A stretch of DNA of 64,000 nt, taken from Chiridota heheva (lineage: Eukaryota > Echinodermata > Holothuroidea > Apodida > Chiridotidae). Positions 34,087 through 46,742 of this stretch are shown here, piece after piece (the first letter of the stretch is position 1; every line of letters starts with the position of its first letter). The notes beneath the pieces were generated by a model. It was not told where the DNA came from and made no database searches. It worked only from the letters and a program-made list of their open reading frames with translations. Where the stretch lies: the NCBI GenBank assembly GCA_020152595.1, contig JAIGNY010002845.1, positions 631,001-695,000 of the forward strand, given 5' to 3'. Both the position numbers and the translations under genes were made by a program.

Positions 34087-34366
34087 ATCTACCTACTGTG
34101 GTGTAGCGGTTATCATACCTGTCTACAGACCACGAGGCCCCGGGTTCAATCCTGGGGTGGGTAGACACGCCAGTGCACCACAACTGGTTATCAAAGGCCG
34201 TGGACATTGACTTGGTTGTCGATGTTATGTCTGTCCGTACGTCGTACCTGTGTTCTCGTCCGGGTCGTATTAAGCGTTTCGTGATAGCATTTGTACTATT
34301 ATAACCGAATACGCAGGCGACGACCACGTCATTGTAATTATGTGTTCAACTCTCTCTCTCTCTCTC
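34087..34366 (+). mobile_element. tRNA-derived SINE inserted between gag and protease
   Basis: A 280-bp insert flanked by an exact 11-bp duplication, TTGTCATCACT (34076-34086 and 34367-34377). The head is tRNA-like, with GTGTAGCGGTTATCA (A box) near 34101 and GGGTTCAATCC (B box) near 34142, the internal promoter of RNA polymerase III. The body follows, and the tail is a (TC)n run at 34350-34366. It differs from the SINE at 23469-23705. Confidence 0.9.
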
Positions 34367-34549
34367 TTGTCATCACTTTCTCTCTCTCTCTGCTCTTTGT
34401 TCGCTCATGTGCCTGACCGCACTTCTATGACTTTGGGACTTTGGAATGCTCGCTCCATTTTCACTTGATGCGGTCTTAGTCGCACAGGCTTTAGCGATCG
34501 ATATGCCCTACTTTGCTGCTTAATTACACTTTTGCCCCATCAAAATAGC

Positions 34550-34625
34550 AGTCATTTGCGTTATGACTGTCTTTTCCACACCTATAGCATGGGGTTTTTC
34601 GTTTGTGATTATTTTTCCTAAGTTT
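34550..34625 (-). pseudogene. Gypsy gag zinc knuckle remnant
   Basis: The minus strand reads KTPCYRCGKDSHNANDCYF. Its spacing C-x2-C-x4-H-x4-C is the CCHC knuckle of Gag nucleocapsid, which binds the element RNA. A degraded second knuckle may follow (KVGHIDR). It lies about 30 bases inside the 5' LTR, so the rest of gag and the primer-binding site region are deleted. Confidence 0.8.
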
Positions 34626-34649
34626 GTGTACAGTGGCACTTTCGTCCTC

Positions 34650-34785
34650 TCATAGCAAAATGCCGAAGTGAATTTTACACGAGGTAAAAACCACAAAGTG
34701 GTATCTAAGTAAAAATAATGTTTTAGGAATGTTTATAGATGAAACATAGGTTGATAATAGAATTGAATAACAGTCGTTTCTATCA
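34650..34785 (-). repeat. 5' LTR of the Gypsy element
   Basis: A 136-bp direct repeat of the split copy at 28101-28181 plus 29423-29477. It ends in CTATCA, and its other end is TCATAG (TGATAG in the partner), so the LTRs have the expected TG...CA ends inside a 6-bp inverted repeat. The shared core includes AATTTTACACGAGGTAAAAA and AATTGAATAACAGTCGTTTC. 136 bp is short for an LTR. Confidence 0.85.
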
Positions 34786-37700
34786 ATTTATTACACATTA
34801 GATGCTGTAAAAATGAAATTCCATGGGAATATTCTTTTAAGTTTAACCTTCTGTAGTTTATGTTTACTTCCACGTTTATATGCCTATATTTGATCAATTG
34901 AATTAACTTTTTAAATCAAAATTTGGACTTTTGCAGACTTTAGAATAAGATCGTACTTACCTTTATGCTTGCCGGAAATATATCAGTCCTACTTATCCTG
35001 TCGTGTTGTTAACATTATTTCGCGGAAAGGACGAAAAGAAAACAATCGATAGCAAATATCACAGACTCAAAACATAAAAACGATCGGTCTTGGTTTAAAA
35101 TTTCGTGCATGTCATTGCTTTCGAGTGCTACAATAATATAACAATCTCGACACAGACAAACATATGACCCCGTTACACTTCGTTTAGAAAACTGAATAAA
35201 ACAGTAGACAAAGCTGTTAAGAAGCAAATAAATTCTGATTGTTTTGTCAGGATAACAATCAATATCTTTACTCATAAACCATAACTAACCTGCGCCATTC
35301 TATTGCACAACATAAACATATAGTGTTTTTTAAATATATGAAGGGCGTAAGGGAGGGGTGGTAAGAGGGGGTGGGGGTGGTAAGAGGGGGGTGGGAGGTT
35401 TCATGAGAATAGTAAAGTGTATTGTCTGCCAGTGGTGGGGGGAGGTCCCATGAGAATAGTAAAGTGTATTGTCTGCCAATGATTGTTTTAATCATTAATC
35501 ATGCAGACATGACTTGTTCAGAGATTAAGGACCTTGGCCGATGAGAAGTGTTGACTTGGTCTTCCTTTTTGTTATGATCTCAAGTGCAAACAATGGGACC
35601 TCTGGCCACTTGGGACCCGATCACCAGAGTACGCTGGTATACGTGAGAGTCTTGGTCATTTGGGTCTAGGGCCGTAGCTAGACCATTTGTGTGCGCCCCT
35701 CCCTGCTAGCTACGGCCCTGCATGATTGGGTCCCAAAGAGCACCGAAATGTATATTAAATTAATATTTTTAGCCTCGGATCTTAAATGATCAATGCTTAG
35801 AGGTATAGCCAACCGGCTGATTTGTGCTGGTTTAACATAAAAAAAAATGCAGAATTTTGCACACTAAAAATATACTAGTGGGGATATTTTGCTCGTTGGC
35901 GGATTTATTATAACCAGGGCTTATGTTAAGAATACTACATGCATCAATGATAAATAATATTTGTATCGATGACCAACCACTTATTCTTGAGGACCCAAGT
36001 AATCGCGTCACCCCAAATTGTCATTGCAATAGATCAAATAAACGTCATATGCATGCAATGTGGATAAAGCGGGGGAGGGGGGGGGGGGAGTAGGGGGAAA
36101 GGGGGTTGCACCGGTTTATTCTTTTATATGCCACAAACTTGGACAGAGACGTGGTGAAGATATCACTTGTGGGAGGGTTGTTATTGCTGCCGTTTTCTTC
36201 GCTTTTCTTTGCATTTCCTTTTGTTTGTTACTTTTTCTTGTTGAACAATGTTGGTGAAACAAACATGTACTAGTTTTACAAGTTTTCTATTGAGGTATTC
36301 TACATGACGTCACACGTGCTTTCACCACGCTGTTTTGAAATGTCGTAGGCCTACCATTTTTCGCGAATTTCTGTTGGTTCCTTTTATTATGTTTATCATG
36401 TATATTGAAAAACTATTCTTGTCTTCTTTACAATGAGTCAAGTTATTAAACTTTTTCTAAACTCAGATTGTGTCTCATTTGCATTGGCGTAGCCAGAGGA
36501 GGGCAGGGCCTATTTATTCAATCCCACACATAACGAGATCCATTACCCCTTAACTTCACTATGCCTGCATGGTAGTGTTACTACAGTTGTTGACAAATTT
36601 CAATAAGCAATTCAGCATATAAAACCCAAGAGCTCTTACAAACTCTCTATATAATGCGCACCTTCAGAAGGTGCCACGCCTATCACAAAGACAGTTATAC
36701 CCCCTCCTCCTCCCTCTCCAAAAAATGTGCCTTGATTCCCTTCATGTCACATAACTTTCTGGAACTTCGCCCCATGAATACACACCACGCAAGTTGGCTT
36801 CAATTTTAACGCATTTCATAACCCTAAAATGCGTAATTGTTTTAGGCTTTCAGGGGATTTTCCCCCTGGACCCCACAAGCGTCCCTTAGACAGCCCCTGG
36901 ACCCCACGCCCTGGGGATTTGTGCGCCTTGCGACGACATATTTTCGATTACTCAACATAAAAAACACTTCGCTACACCAGTGATCATTTGTGTGTGATGA
37001 AATAAAAATATGTTTTCCCTGTTAGTTTAATCATGAAATTGTATTCTTTTCCTTTTATTTTGCGTGTTAATTTGCCACGATTTGTCCTCCATAACAAAAC
37101 AGTGACGTCATCGTGCATGGAATACTTCTACAAACCAATCTACATTTCTTGGTCAGTACTGTTGATTGCGAGAAATCTGTGATGTTATCAATAACACATG
37201 AAGGGCCCTTTGTTCGGTCTAGCGGATGTGTGATCGATGGCATCGGAGATTTATCGCGATCAATAGGAAAACCGGAAGTGATGTTACAAACATGACGGCG
37301 TTTACTTCTGAATATATTTATGGGACGATACCTTTCCTTTAACGTTTGTCCGGGACAATTACGATACTTTTAGCAGTCAAGTCCTTTAGAATAATGTAAA
37401 TGCTACAACTGTATTTATCATATTTTATACAAAATTTGTATGTAGGCAGTTGGAGAGGGGTATTGACAAGTCCATTCAGATTTTATCTTATTACAATACA
37501 GCCTATTGTACGAGAAAGATACGAAAACTAAGCATACGTCAATTCGTGTAGTAACCTCTAGCGGAATATTTTTGAATAATTTGCACATTTTTCGCATATT
37601 ATTTATCTATTTTTTAATATTTTGCTAATGAATTTAGTTTGCATATTTTATGTTTCATGACCAGTGAAGCGAGGGATCTTCTCCTATGGAGCCTAGCACT

Positions 37701-40284
37701 AAGTGCCCCAATGGATGCCATTTCAAGTAAAGTGTGGCATATAGTTATTACTATAGTGTGTTTATCATTTAAAAATGATTTGTTTATTAAATCAAAATGT
37801 TAACAGTGTGGTTTACTTCTGTGATAAAGTGGAATTATGTCCCTTTAAGATTTTGTGCTTGCCATAGACACAGTGGTGCTATTTGATTTCCTGTTTTGTA
37901 AGCCCCGTCCATGCCTAATTAATTATGTATGCTACATTGCTGGCCATTGTTTCAGGTTGAAGATTTTTTTACTATTCTTCATGAGAATTAAGTACTTTGG
38001 TTTAATCTGGTTGTTTTAAAAGAATATTTATTCTTCAAGGCTCTCATTTTGTTCACAGAGTAGTTTATTATCTCTGATATTATATATATACATATATTTT
38101 TTTTTTTTTTTTTTTTTGGGGGTAATTATAAGGCTTTGTATCCCTGATTAATGATATCTAACTGCGATTGGTATTCATACACCCGGTGACAAGGCACCTA
38201 GCGTGGTTAGTGTTTTTCTCCAATGTCGATGATCTTTGCACTCTTTTGGTCATTGAACTTGATTGTTAGAGCACGCAGTGATTTCAAAGTTAAAATTACC
38301 TTAAGAAGAGGAGGCTTTATTCGTTTATTATTGTGATTTCTGTTAGCTGGTGAGTCAAATATTGTTTAACAATCATGTCACTAATGTAAATGCTATATAT
38401 TCTGTAATCGATAGTACTTAAATTGACTTGGTAATAAATTATATACCAGTTGCACGAATGTTTAACGATCTTGACTTTGTCTGATAATTCTGCCAATTTT
38501 GGACTTTGTTAGCTTAGAGATGATTATCGATGTTAATCACATTCTTTGTGTAATATCTAGTTACAATTGTGAAATGCTTACTGTTGATGTATTAATAATT
38601 TGGAAGTATAATTTACGTAAGAAGTGCATGTATTTGCATAGTGATATTAATATCAAGCATGACAAGGTAGCTTTGATCAGCTGTGACCCTGCTGAAGAAT
38701 TTTTGTTTAATTAGGGGGTACTTTCATTTTAGTAAAGGGTAAAGGTTCATTCATTCTGAATGCATTGTTTACTTTGTTAGTTTCTAACGTTAGAGGTTTT
38801 GGATTTGTTAGGAATCTGAGCTCGGTATATTGTTATGTATATTTTTCTCTTGGTATTTTGATGAATATGGAGAAGCGTTTACTGAATGTTTTCCATATCA
38901 GATATTGATTATCTGATCTATACAATTTTGGGCAATAAATCATTTCGTAGTGATGATTATGATTACTGTGTTTTGGGGACCTTATCACAACATTGCTCAT
39001 TTTCTGGAGTTGTGTTCAGTAATTAATGATTTTGATAATTAGAAGTATACTTTGTACTCCAAGTCAAGAATATATTTTAAGGAGTCAAGTGAGCACATTT
39101 TTAGATGTTGTTTGTATTCATTTTTTAGGAAGTGTTCAGAGGGTAATCCACCTGTCCATCGCGGGGTATGACATTCTTTCTTCTGGATTGTTGGACGGTA
39201 AGTGAAGGATGTAAACCAGATGGGGAATTAATTATATATGTAACACAAGAAATATTTAAAGATATATTGTCATATATTTAAAAACATAAAAATAATACAT
39301 GAACAATTGTTTGGAAGAAACAGACGTGACACACCACGATATTGCATCAGCAATTTCGAAAGGTCATTGAATAATGCAAACCGCATCATAGCAAAGGACA
39401 GTATACAATGTATTTTGCCAAATATTTTATATATGCATTGGTAGTTTTTTGGCATATAAGAGATTTTTCTTTTGGTACTTAAAACAGAGCAGTGTAAATA
39501 AGCATATAAACCATCAATGAGTTCATCAATGTTTTAGAGATTTACCAAAGACACACAGACGAGGGGAACTCCAGGACTTCCAAGTTTGAAAAAGAGTAGA
39601 ACGCATGGCACCATCTTTGGTGCCAATTTTCCACTGATGCCAGGTCGCCCTTACAACATTGTTTCCTGTAACTTTAGCAACCAAACAAAAATTCCAACAT
39701 AGGCTACTCATCATGTTTTTTAGTTGGTTCACAATATTAGGGAAATGAAATTTTAATTATTAAAGAGTAATACAGTGCATCAAAGGTAAACCCTAAATAT
39801 AGTGTGTATTAATAATATTACTACCATGAAAATTCATCAAAATAAATATTGGGTCGTTGTTGATCCTAAAAAAGTGAACTTATATAGATGAAGTAGACAA
39901 CAGCAGGAGGCAAATCATTAATTGAAATTTTACTTCATGGATAGCTAGGGATATTTATGCATGTAATTAATCAAATTATAATTTGTATTGTTTATGTCCA
40001 AATAAATATTATCATAGTTATAGAGAGACATTTGATAGTATTTTGAAGCTAAAATAATGTAGGTAACCACGTAAGTACAATTGCATAATTTTGAAAAGTT
40101 GTATTGGTACTATTTCATCACAAACTTAAATGAAAGTTCAACTATGCATGTGTTGAGAGTTTCCGAATGATCTTGCTTTAAACTTGTAACCAACACAAAA
40201 TTTAAACCTTTTCTGGCAATGTGGCTCATTTGTAATTTTTTTAAGTCAGCATTTTTCAATTTTTGTTGTTGTTGCTGGGAACAG
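34786..40284. other. Large gene-poor stretch
   Basis: No coding sequence is recognised in 5.5 kb. Small features: a direct repeat of CATGAGAATAGTAAAGTGTA (35402 and about 35450, 48 bp apart); a perfect 14-bp inverted repeat AGGGCCGTAGCTAG / CTAGCTACGGCCCT at 35668-35719; a G run at 36070-36105; a T run at 38098-38118. Upstream exons of the gene starting at 40285 may lie here but were not identified. Confidence 0.6.
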
Positions 40285-40544
40285 GAACATATAAGATGCG
40301 AACCTATCTGACAGGTTTGCTGTTCCACGGGGGCAAGTTCACAGCCACACTGGATGTTGGAGAATATTCAAGCGACTCTAACAAAACTATTGCAGTTTTG
40401 TTAAAAGCTTTGGAGATAGAAGTCTCGCAAAAACCATTACCACCCAACCTTCTACTCCAAATGGATAATTGCTGGAAGGAAAGCAAGAATCAATATGTGT
40501 TTGCTTTCCTGAGCTACTTAGTGAAGATGGATATCTTTCAAGAG
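40285..40544 (+). CDS. DUF7869-like gene, exon with MDNCWKE
   Basis: The acceptor is TTGCTGGGAACAG and the donor GAG|GTAAGC (phase 0). It encodes YKMRTYLTGLLFHGG, YSSDSNKTIAVLLKALEIEV and LLLQMDNCWKESKNQYVFAF. The DNC followed by E/K and N residues is the most conserved block of the family. The open frame itself is intact. Confidence 0.8.
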
Positions 40545-42101
40545 GTAAGCTCTATGCAAATATGACAATGATTATTATTGTCAGTTTCATTAAGAAAAAG
40601 ATTTTGTATAATATATGACACTTTAAGGGCTCATGTAATTTTATTTATTATTTTGATCAAATTTGGACATAGTACTACTGTTACTCAACAATGGACCAAA
40701 AATTATGTTATTACCTCCGCCAACTGAGTTGTGGAGAGGTTATGTTTTCTCCTCCATTTGTTTATTTCTTTGTTTCTGACGGCTGGATTTGGATCAAACT
40801 TGGTGTATGGTTTTGAAAGAAGTGAATAAAATTGAGGATATATTGGAGCAGGGGAAGGGTGCAAATGGAGGATGGGATCTTTAGGGTAAAGTCTGTCAAG
40901 ACAATTCAAACTCTTCAATAGAATGTGGGGAACAATTAATTTATACCATGAAAAGAAATCCAACAATTAATTTTCTGGACTCAAAATATCAAGCGGTCTT
41001 CGGAATCAAAGAAAATAAAACGTTTGGTTTTTGCCATGAATGGAAAATGATGGAATGTGAATCTTGAATGAATAGTAGAGCTATGAACGTTTAGGACATT
41101 TAGTTAGGGTGTACACGCCAAAAAAAGCGAGCGTGTATCGTTTAGCACCGTAAATTTCGGAAATACACCAAAATTGCACCAAATTTGCGATGCGAAGTAA
41201 ACAAAAAATCGCGCAACCAGTATGGCAAAAGTATTGACTCCAATGGCCGAATAGACGCTCGAATTTTGCTTTTCAAATCGTAAAAAGTTTACTTCTACAG
41301 TATAAATCATCATTTTTATGGAAAATATTAATAGAAATTCAGTTTAAAAAAACAGATAACTTCCTTTCATTGTCATTTAAACTGAACATTTCAAAACCAC
41401 GCCACCACCCTAAAAGTTCTAAGAATCAGTCCACTCGAAAAAATGGCCATCTTTGCGAAGCACCTAAAATTTCAGTTGTCAAAACCTTTTTATGTTTGTT
41501 CCACTTTTTGAGGGACCCTTTATTTACACATTTTCCACTTGTTGTACTCCGCTAAGTATAATTTACTTAAATAGATAACATTAATAAATCTTTCTATTTT
41601 GCTGAAATCTTAATTGTTGGCTTTGATACTACAGCACAGGAACGAGTAGTGATATTGTCGTGAGCATCCAAATCTAACACTGCTCAAAAGCTGCCGCTAT
41701 CACCTTCAACATCTAGCAGAATTCCCACTAAATCATGCATGTATCTTTTTTCCTCAAACAAAGGCCCTCCTACTAGCTCAAAACTGCACACATATGTGTG
41801 CTCTCTAGCCATTGTACCATTTATCTTACAGTTTTGACTTAAAATTAGTTCTCACTGACATGCACAAACTAAAATGGGAAACCCTTATACATCCTGATTC
41901 TCAAAACTATTCTATCCATTTTGTAGCAAAAGTATTATCTTTTTCTGTATTCCTATTCATATGGGAATCGCAGGCAAAAACAAGATCTCACCCTGCCGCA
42001 AACCTCTCTGTATTCTCCCGACTTCCATTCTCAAGCCCTATGCTGCATGAAATGCCTTTTAACACTGAACATACATTCTAAATAAATTTTGTTTACAACA
42101 G

Positions 42102-42320
42102 ATTACTGCGTCCTTCCCCATGGTTGGCCATACTCATGAGGATATAGACCACCGCTTCAGCAAATTCTCCCAGCAGTTGGTCAGTGAGGCTGCAGCAACC
42201 ATCCCAGAGTTGTTAGAGGTTTTGGAGAACTGAATTACTCCACAGCCTGATAATCCGCCTGAAGGAGTGCTGGGACGTTTCCATGTGGTTAAAACTAGTT
42301 ATTACACCAATGCATAACCA
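42102..42320 (+). pseudogene. DUF7869-like gene, exon with VGHTHEDID
   Basis: The acceptor TTTGTTTACAACAG leads in phase 0 into ITASFPMVGHTHEDIDHRFS and QQLVSEAAATIPELLEVLEN, followed by a TGA at 42231-42233. In-frame sequence after the stop (PPEGVLGRFHVVKTSYYT) still looks like the same protein. The downstream donor was not located. Confidence 0.75.
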
Positions 42321-43337
42321 CTCTAAAGCTAATTAGTACAGGTTAGTTTCATATTTTTTATAACAAAACTCGATTTTTACACATGATGCTGGCATCAATG
42401 TCTGGTTAAAGTTTTTGGAAGAGTTTCCTTGTTTGCTGTTGGTGAAAATTTTTGGAGGAGTTTGTTATAGTAAAGACATTCCAGACATAAATAATACCAA
42501 TTGAAATATTTGTCTTGACATATAAAATCTCAGAAAACATTACTCACCTCCAAGCCAAAAGAATTTGAAATTAAGTGTATAATGTATAAAAAGAAATGTA
42601 AACAAGGTTTTTAGATGAGTTTCTTTGTTATGATGAATAGCAATTGAATTATTGAATACAGCATGAGACTTCAATAGAAGTTCAAATTAAGTGTCTTGGG
42701 ATACAATAAGTGGAATGTTGCGTAGAAGATGACAGGATGATAAGTAGCTGTACCGTAGTGTGGGATGGCATTTGTGACAGAAATTAGGATGGCATATAGG
42801 ACAGGTTGGAAGGTGCTTTATAATTAGTGAGTAAATTTGTATCATTGACAGTTTATAGTTGGACATACATTAAGCAATATTGTTACGCTTAGATTTGCTT
42901 AAATGTTGTTTTATGCACTTGTCAGTTTTATGACTCACCCTACTACACCTGGCAATGTCAGTCAAAGGTGAGTCATTGACATATGAAATAGTGACTCTCA
43001 TGTGCATCACACCACAAGGTTTGCAGGGGTCGCTTGGAAAGGGTAAGGGCTGTATTATATAATTGAAATAATAGACAATTTTTTCCACTTTAAAGACTGG
43101 TTAACGATGACTAGATGGTAGTTTGGTAGGTAAATTGCATCATGCCACAAGGATGTTTGGTAATATTTTCACCTTCGATTAACAAGCCAGGGCCTCCCCT
43201 GTCTTTGTAGTTCAATGGATACGACTAAAAGAGGTGTGTTCAGTTATAGCAAGTGCTAGTTGTAAAATTTGTTATAATCAAGCAAAGCAAAAATCTATTT
43301 TTCCTTCTTTTTTTTGTAACTTGTGAAATATATTTGA
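42321..43337. other. Intronic sequence, no feature recognised
   Basis: AT-rich sequence between two exons of the DUF7869-like gene. No repeat or exon could be delimited. Confidence 0.55.
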
Positions 43338-43945
43338 TAAGCAGCTGCAAGAGCAAATCGGATGCTTGGTTTAAATAGAAGATTTTTTTTCTTTTTTGCT
43401 AGAGAGGTTGTTCTTAATTTGTATAAGCACTTAGTCAGGCCTCACCTTAAGTATGCTATTCAGGCTTAGAGTCCCTTTTATGAGAAAGATAAGGTCATTT
43501 TGGAGCAGGTCCAGTGAAGAGCCACTAGAATTATTCCTGATATTCCTAAAGTAAGGAAGCTCTCTTTTGAATCTAGGTTACGAATTCTTAGTTTGACCAC
43601 GCTTGAGTTGAGAAGAGTACGTGGCGATATGATTTAGGTTTTTGAATTCCAATCTGATAGACAGTGATAGTGATGCTTTCACTTGCATGTTTCAGCTAAT
43701 CCTCATTTTGGCGGATAGATATTCAGCAATTTAGCTTTTCGAAAAAAGTGGTTAATAAGTGGATTGGTTTGCCTGAGTAAGTGGTTAGCTCCAATTCTGT
43801 TCACAATTTCAAAGTCAACAGTGATAAGTTCTTTATTAAATCTGGGCGTCTTTGATTTTTGTGAGGTGGTGGTGGTGCTTTTTGGCTTTTTATGGGGTGA
43901 TTAGGCTTCTCAGCCCATCATCTTGTTATGTTATGTTATATGCAA
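43338..43945 (+). mobile_element. CR1-like LINE, 3' fragment
   Basis: Degenerate translation matches the C-terminus of a CR1-type reverse transcriptase ORF: AAARANRMLGLNRRF, LYKHLVRPHLKYAIQA, LEQVQ followed by a stop and RATRIIPDI, RLRILSLTTLELRRVRGDMI and a VVSSNSVHNFKV region. The stretch ends with a TGTTATGTTATGTTAT tail at about 43,925-43,945. It lies in an intron of the DUF7869-like gene in the same orientation. It is 5'-truncated and has several stops. Confidence 0.85.
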
Positions 43946-43992
43946 ATGTGCCAGAAATGAAACATAATTAGTAATCAAATGTCACCAATTAC

Positions 43993-44215
43993 AGATTAAT
44001 GTTGAGGCAGAGTGTTTATTTGTAAATATAATGCATGGGAAAAGGACTTTGGCCCTAGGAAAATGAACCGACTTCATAATCTTCAGCAAGTGTAAAGTCC
44101 TTTGAATCATGAATTAAATATGCATATAAACACAATGCCAAAATACTAATCTTTGGTATAACATTTGTGGGTTAGATTGTTTAAAATGAATAAAAAAAAA
44201 GAATGAAAAAGGAAA
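43993..44215. repeat. Interspersed repeat R2, copy 2
   Basis: Diverged copy of 19566-19750 in the same orientation, sharing AGATTAATGTTGAGGCAGAG, AAAGTCCTTTGAATCATGAA and TTAGATTGTTTAAAATG. It sits just upstream of the 44257 exon. Confidence 0.75.
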
Positions 44216-44256
44216 ATCAAGATAACAAATTTGGATAATTCATTTCTACATTTCAG

Positions 44257-44665
44257 GTTCATAAATGAAAATGGCCATATACACATGTTATATAAATTGT
44301 GGTCAGTAGATGAACATTGGCTGCCTGCAGCTGGCTCACCACCAATCAGGATTTTTGAGAAAGCTCCCAATGGTCAAGACCTCGTACCCGAAAAGGTGCC
44401 AGTAAAGGTTGTGCCACATCTGGATCCGGGTCACCTGAAATTTCTGGATGAGAGTGTGAAGAAGTCCAAGGATTGTTGTTCTTATGAAGTGATGGAGTGG
44501 TGGGAGCAGTTCATTACAACCCCTTTTGATATCAGTGAAGCTGCATAGCCACTTAATACTTCACGGACCTATAAGGAACTTCCCCCTGAGGTACCTTACC
44601 CTCAAAATGGAAATGTTCTTCAAACAGTGCAGCAATTGATGGAGAAAGAGAGGAGCTGTGCCGAG
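44257..44665 (+). pseudogene. DUF7869-like gene, C-terminal-region exon
   Basis: The acceptor CTACATTTCAG precedes FINENGHIHMLYKLWSVDEH and LDESVKKSKDCCSYEVMEWW. A TAG interrupts at 44546-44548. The frame then resumes with PLNTSRTYKELPPEVPYPQN and ends at a GAG|GTAAGT donor in phase 0. Confidence 0.7.
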
Positions 44666-45397
44666 GTAAGTCTATTTAATAGAGACGAGGTTTTAATTCC
44701 TTCTGCAGATAGTGGCAGTTTGTTAAATTCACAGTTTCCCATTTTCTCTTCATTAGCTAAAAATTATGTAAACTTTGTTGCTGAAATAAAAGTAAAGCAA
44801 CAAATTACAAAATATAACATTAAAAAAATATATACCTTTTGCATCTCATGTCCAAGCTTGGGGTAAAATATCAAAAAGCAGGGCAGAAATGTATAAAAAA
44901 AGTGTATTTGTATATGCTGAGAATCATGACTTCCTTATTTCTTGAAGCCCATTTGTCCAATATATAAAATGGAATGCTGGCACCTATTCACTATACAGGC
45001 CTCTAAAGTTGCATAATTTGATATACAAAGAAGGCATACATTGTGTTTTGAATAATATTGCCTTAAATTAAATAATCATAGCAACTTTAGTATAACAACT
45101 TAGTACAAGATCTTCAAAAAGCTGTTAAATGGGAAAATTATGAACCGATTTTGATCAAATCTGGTGCTTTCTTTGTTTTATTGGATTTTAATTTAGTTTA
45201 TCTACAATTCAATACACCTCTAACATCATATCAAAAATGACTGAAAGTAGCAAAAAATTATAATTAAACTTGGTTGCATATTGACCAATGACCATTCTAC
45301 AGTTTTTCGATTTTTTAGATTTCAATATGCAATTTATATTTATGTATTACTACAGTTTCTTCACCATTCGTCTGTCAGTCCAACCATTTTATTGTTC

Positions 45398-45567
45398 ACC
45401 CGACCATATGCAATGTCAGTTTTACCACAAGCATTGTCCGTCACACCATATGCATGGTCTGTCACACCACATGCATGGTCTGTCACACCACATGCATGGT
45501 CTGTCACACCACATGCATGGTCTGTCACACCACATGCATGGTCTGTCACACCACATGCATTGTTTGG
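45398..45567. repeat. 21-bp tandem repeat, about 8 copies
   Basis: Units of CATGGTCTGTCACACCACATG. The five central copies are nearly identical and the outer ones are diverged. Because 21 is a multiple of three and the unit lacks stops, several frames stay open (a repeating HHMHGLS on plus, CGVTDHA on minus). It lies in the last intron of the DUF7869-like gene, so the open frames are probably accidental. Confidence 0.9.
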
Positions 45568-46027
45568 GAACAAATACTCCTGTCCTTGTAAGGAATTCCA
45601 ACTATTTGTGTGTAGTGATTGCATGGAAATTGAGGGGAGATTTGCTTCCTAAGAACTTACAAATAATGCATGAATTTCTTACATGAATGGCAATAAAATA
45701 TTATTTTATATTTAGAGCTGACACCGCAAAAAAAGTGTAAATTAGTGTAGCAATATAAACACATTCACAAATTAATCTGCAATGAATCATAATTCTGAAT
45801 TGAAAGATAAATTATCCCATGTGTGGTTTATGAAGGGAAATATTTTAAATTAAGGGTTATGTTTGTTAATCATTAATTATCTGGAACTAATGAGGAGGGA
45901 AATTGAGGTAATGAAGTGAGTGAAGATTGAATTGAAGGTTGGAATGATGAGTTCTTTAAGAGTACATTTGGTAGATGACTTGATGGCAAAATGTGGGTAA
46001 GGGTGGGTCCAGTCAGACAGTGAATCC

Positions 46028-46235
46028 TCATTCTAAGTTCTTCATTATTGAACTCTGAAGTTTTGAATTCTTTTCCTGTGCAAATATAACCTTCACCCCT
46101 TCTTTGTTTAGTACTTGAGTCAGTTTCTCACCCTTACCATTTAGGAAAGGGGCCACTCTGCCATTTTCCACAACATAAAGTTCAATTTTAGCGCTAGAGG
46201 CATTATACACTTCCACTGCTCTCCCAAGAATATTT
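46028..46235 (-). repeat. 208-bp inverted repeat, left arm
   Basis: The reverse complement of this arm matches 46815-47022 at all but two of 208 positions by eye. The arms are 579 bp apart. The arm carries a 68-codon open frame ending MKNLE and a stop, identical in both arms apart from about one residue. The spacer holds degenerate ATGGCATGTGGGA-like words. Confidence 0.93.
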
Positions 46236-46742
46236 ACAGAGGGATGGTCTGTGAATGGAGGATGATTGGAGCATGGTATGCGAATGGAGGATGGCAATTG
46301 AAGTGGGATGGTTGGCAAATGGGAAATGATAGGTGAATGTGGTATGTTAGGCTGATGGCATGTGGGACAGGGTATCATGGCTTGTAGGACAGGTCGGCAT
46401 TACATATGGGACATGGCGAAACGGTGGGATGATATTGGAACAGCAGTGACATGTTTGGTACAGTAGGTTGGCATAGCACGTAAGACATTGTGGCATAGTA
46501 CGCAAGATTGCATGTGGTAGGATGTCATGTGGATTCAGATGTGATGGCATGTGGGGTTGGATTTAATGGTACATATTATACATTTTGAGCAAATAAATGA
46601 AGGAATAAGGCAAAGTTAGCCAGCGAGAACTATAGGTTTAACTTTTTTGATTAATTTCACATTGAGTAATTATGTTTATGATATTTGATTAATTTTGAAC
46701 AAACTTGTTTTGATTTGTACAAATATACACTGGAACCCTCAG

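Larger units (their letters stand above)
28101..34785 (-). mobile_element. Ty3/Gypsy LTR retrotransposon, decayed, with nested insertions
   Basis: In transcription order (right to left): 5' LTR 34785-34650, gag zinc knuckle (~34,610), protease (34003-33818), reverse transcriptase start (~33,600-33,421), a nested LINE, the rest of reverse transcriptase and RNase H (31,288-~30,200), integrase (~30,010-29,547), polypurine tract (~29,500-29,480) and 3' LTR. Integrase after RNase H places it in Ty3/Gypsy. Gag is mostly deleted, since the zinc knuckle starts about 30 bases from the LTR, and the integrase is cut short before the polypurine tract. Many stops and frameshifts interrupt the frame. Two LINEs and one SINE lie inside. 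No matching host duplication was seen outside the LTRs. Confidence 0.9.

Noticed and set aside
34092..34165. Possible tRNA gene
   Set aside because: A and B boxes are present, but the 280-bp body, (TC)n tail and exact 11-bp duplication show a SINE; a proper acceptor stem is not evident.
39526..39732. Minus-strand frame with several Trp residues
   Set aside because: Looks protein-like at first, but no family is recognised and no splice context or neighbouring exon supports it.
44990..45005. CACTATACAGGCC, shared with the Polinton end repeat
   Set aside because: A 13-base match only, with no extension on either side; likely chance, so not accepted as the missing left terminus.
46028..46378. 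116-codon minus-strand frame
   Set aside because: It is the inverted copy of the 46815-47022 arm plus degenerate repeat words; treated as part of the inverted repeat.
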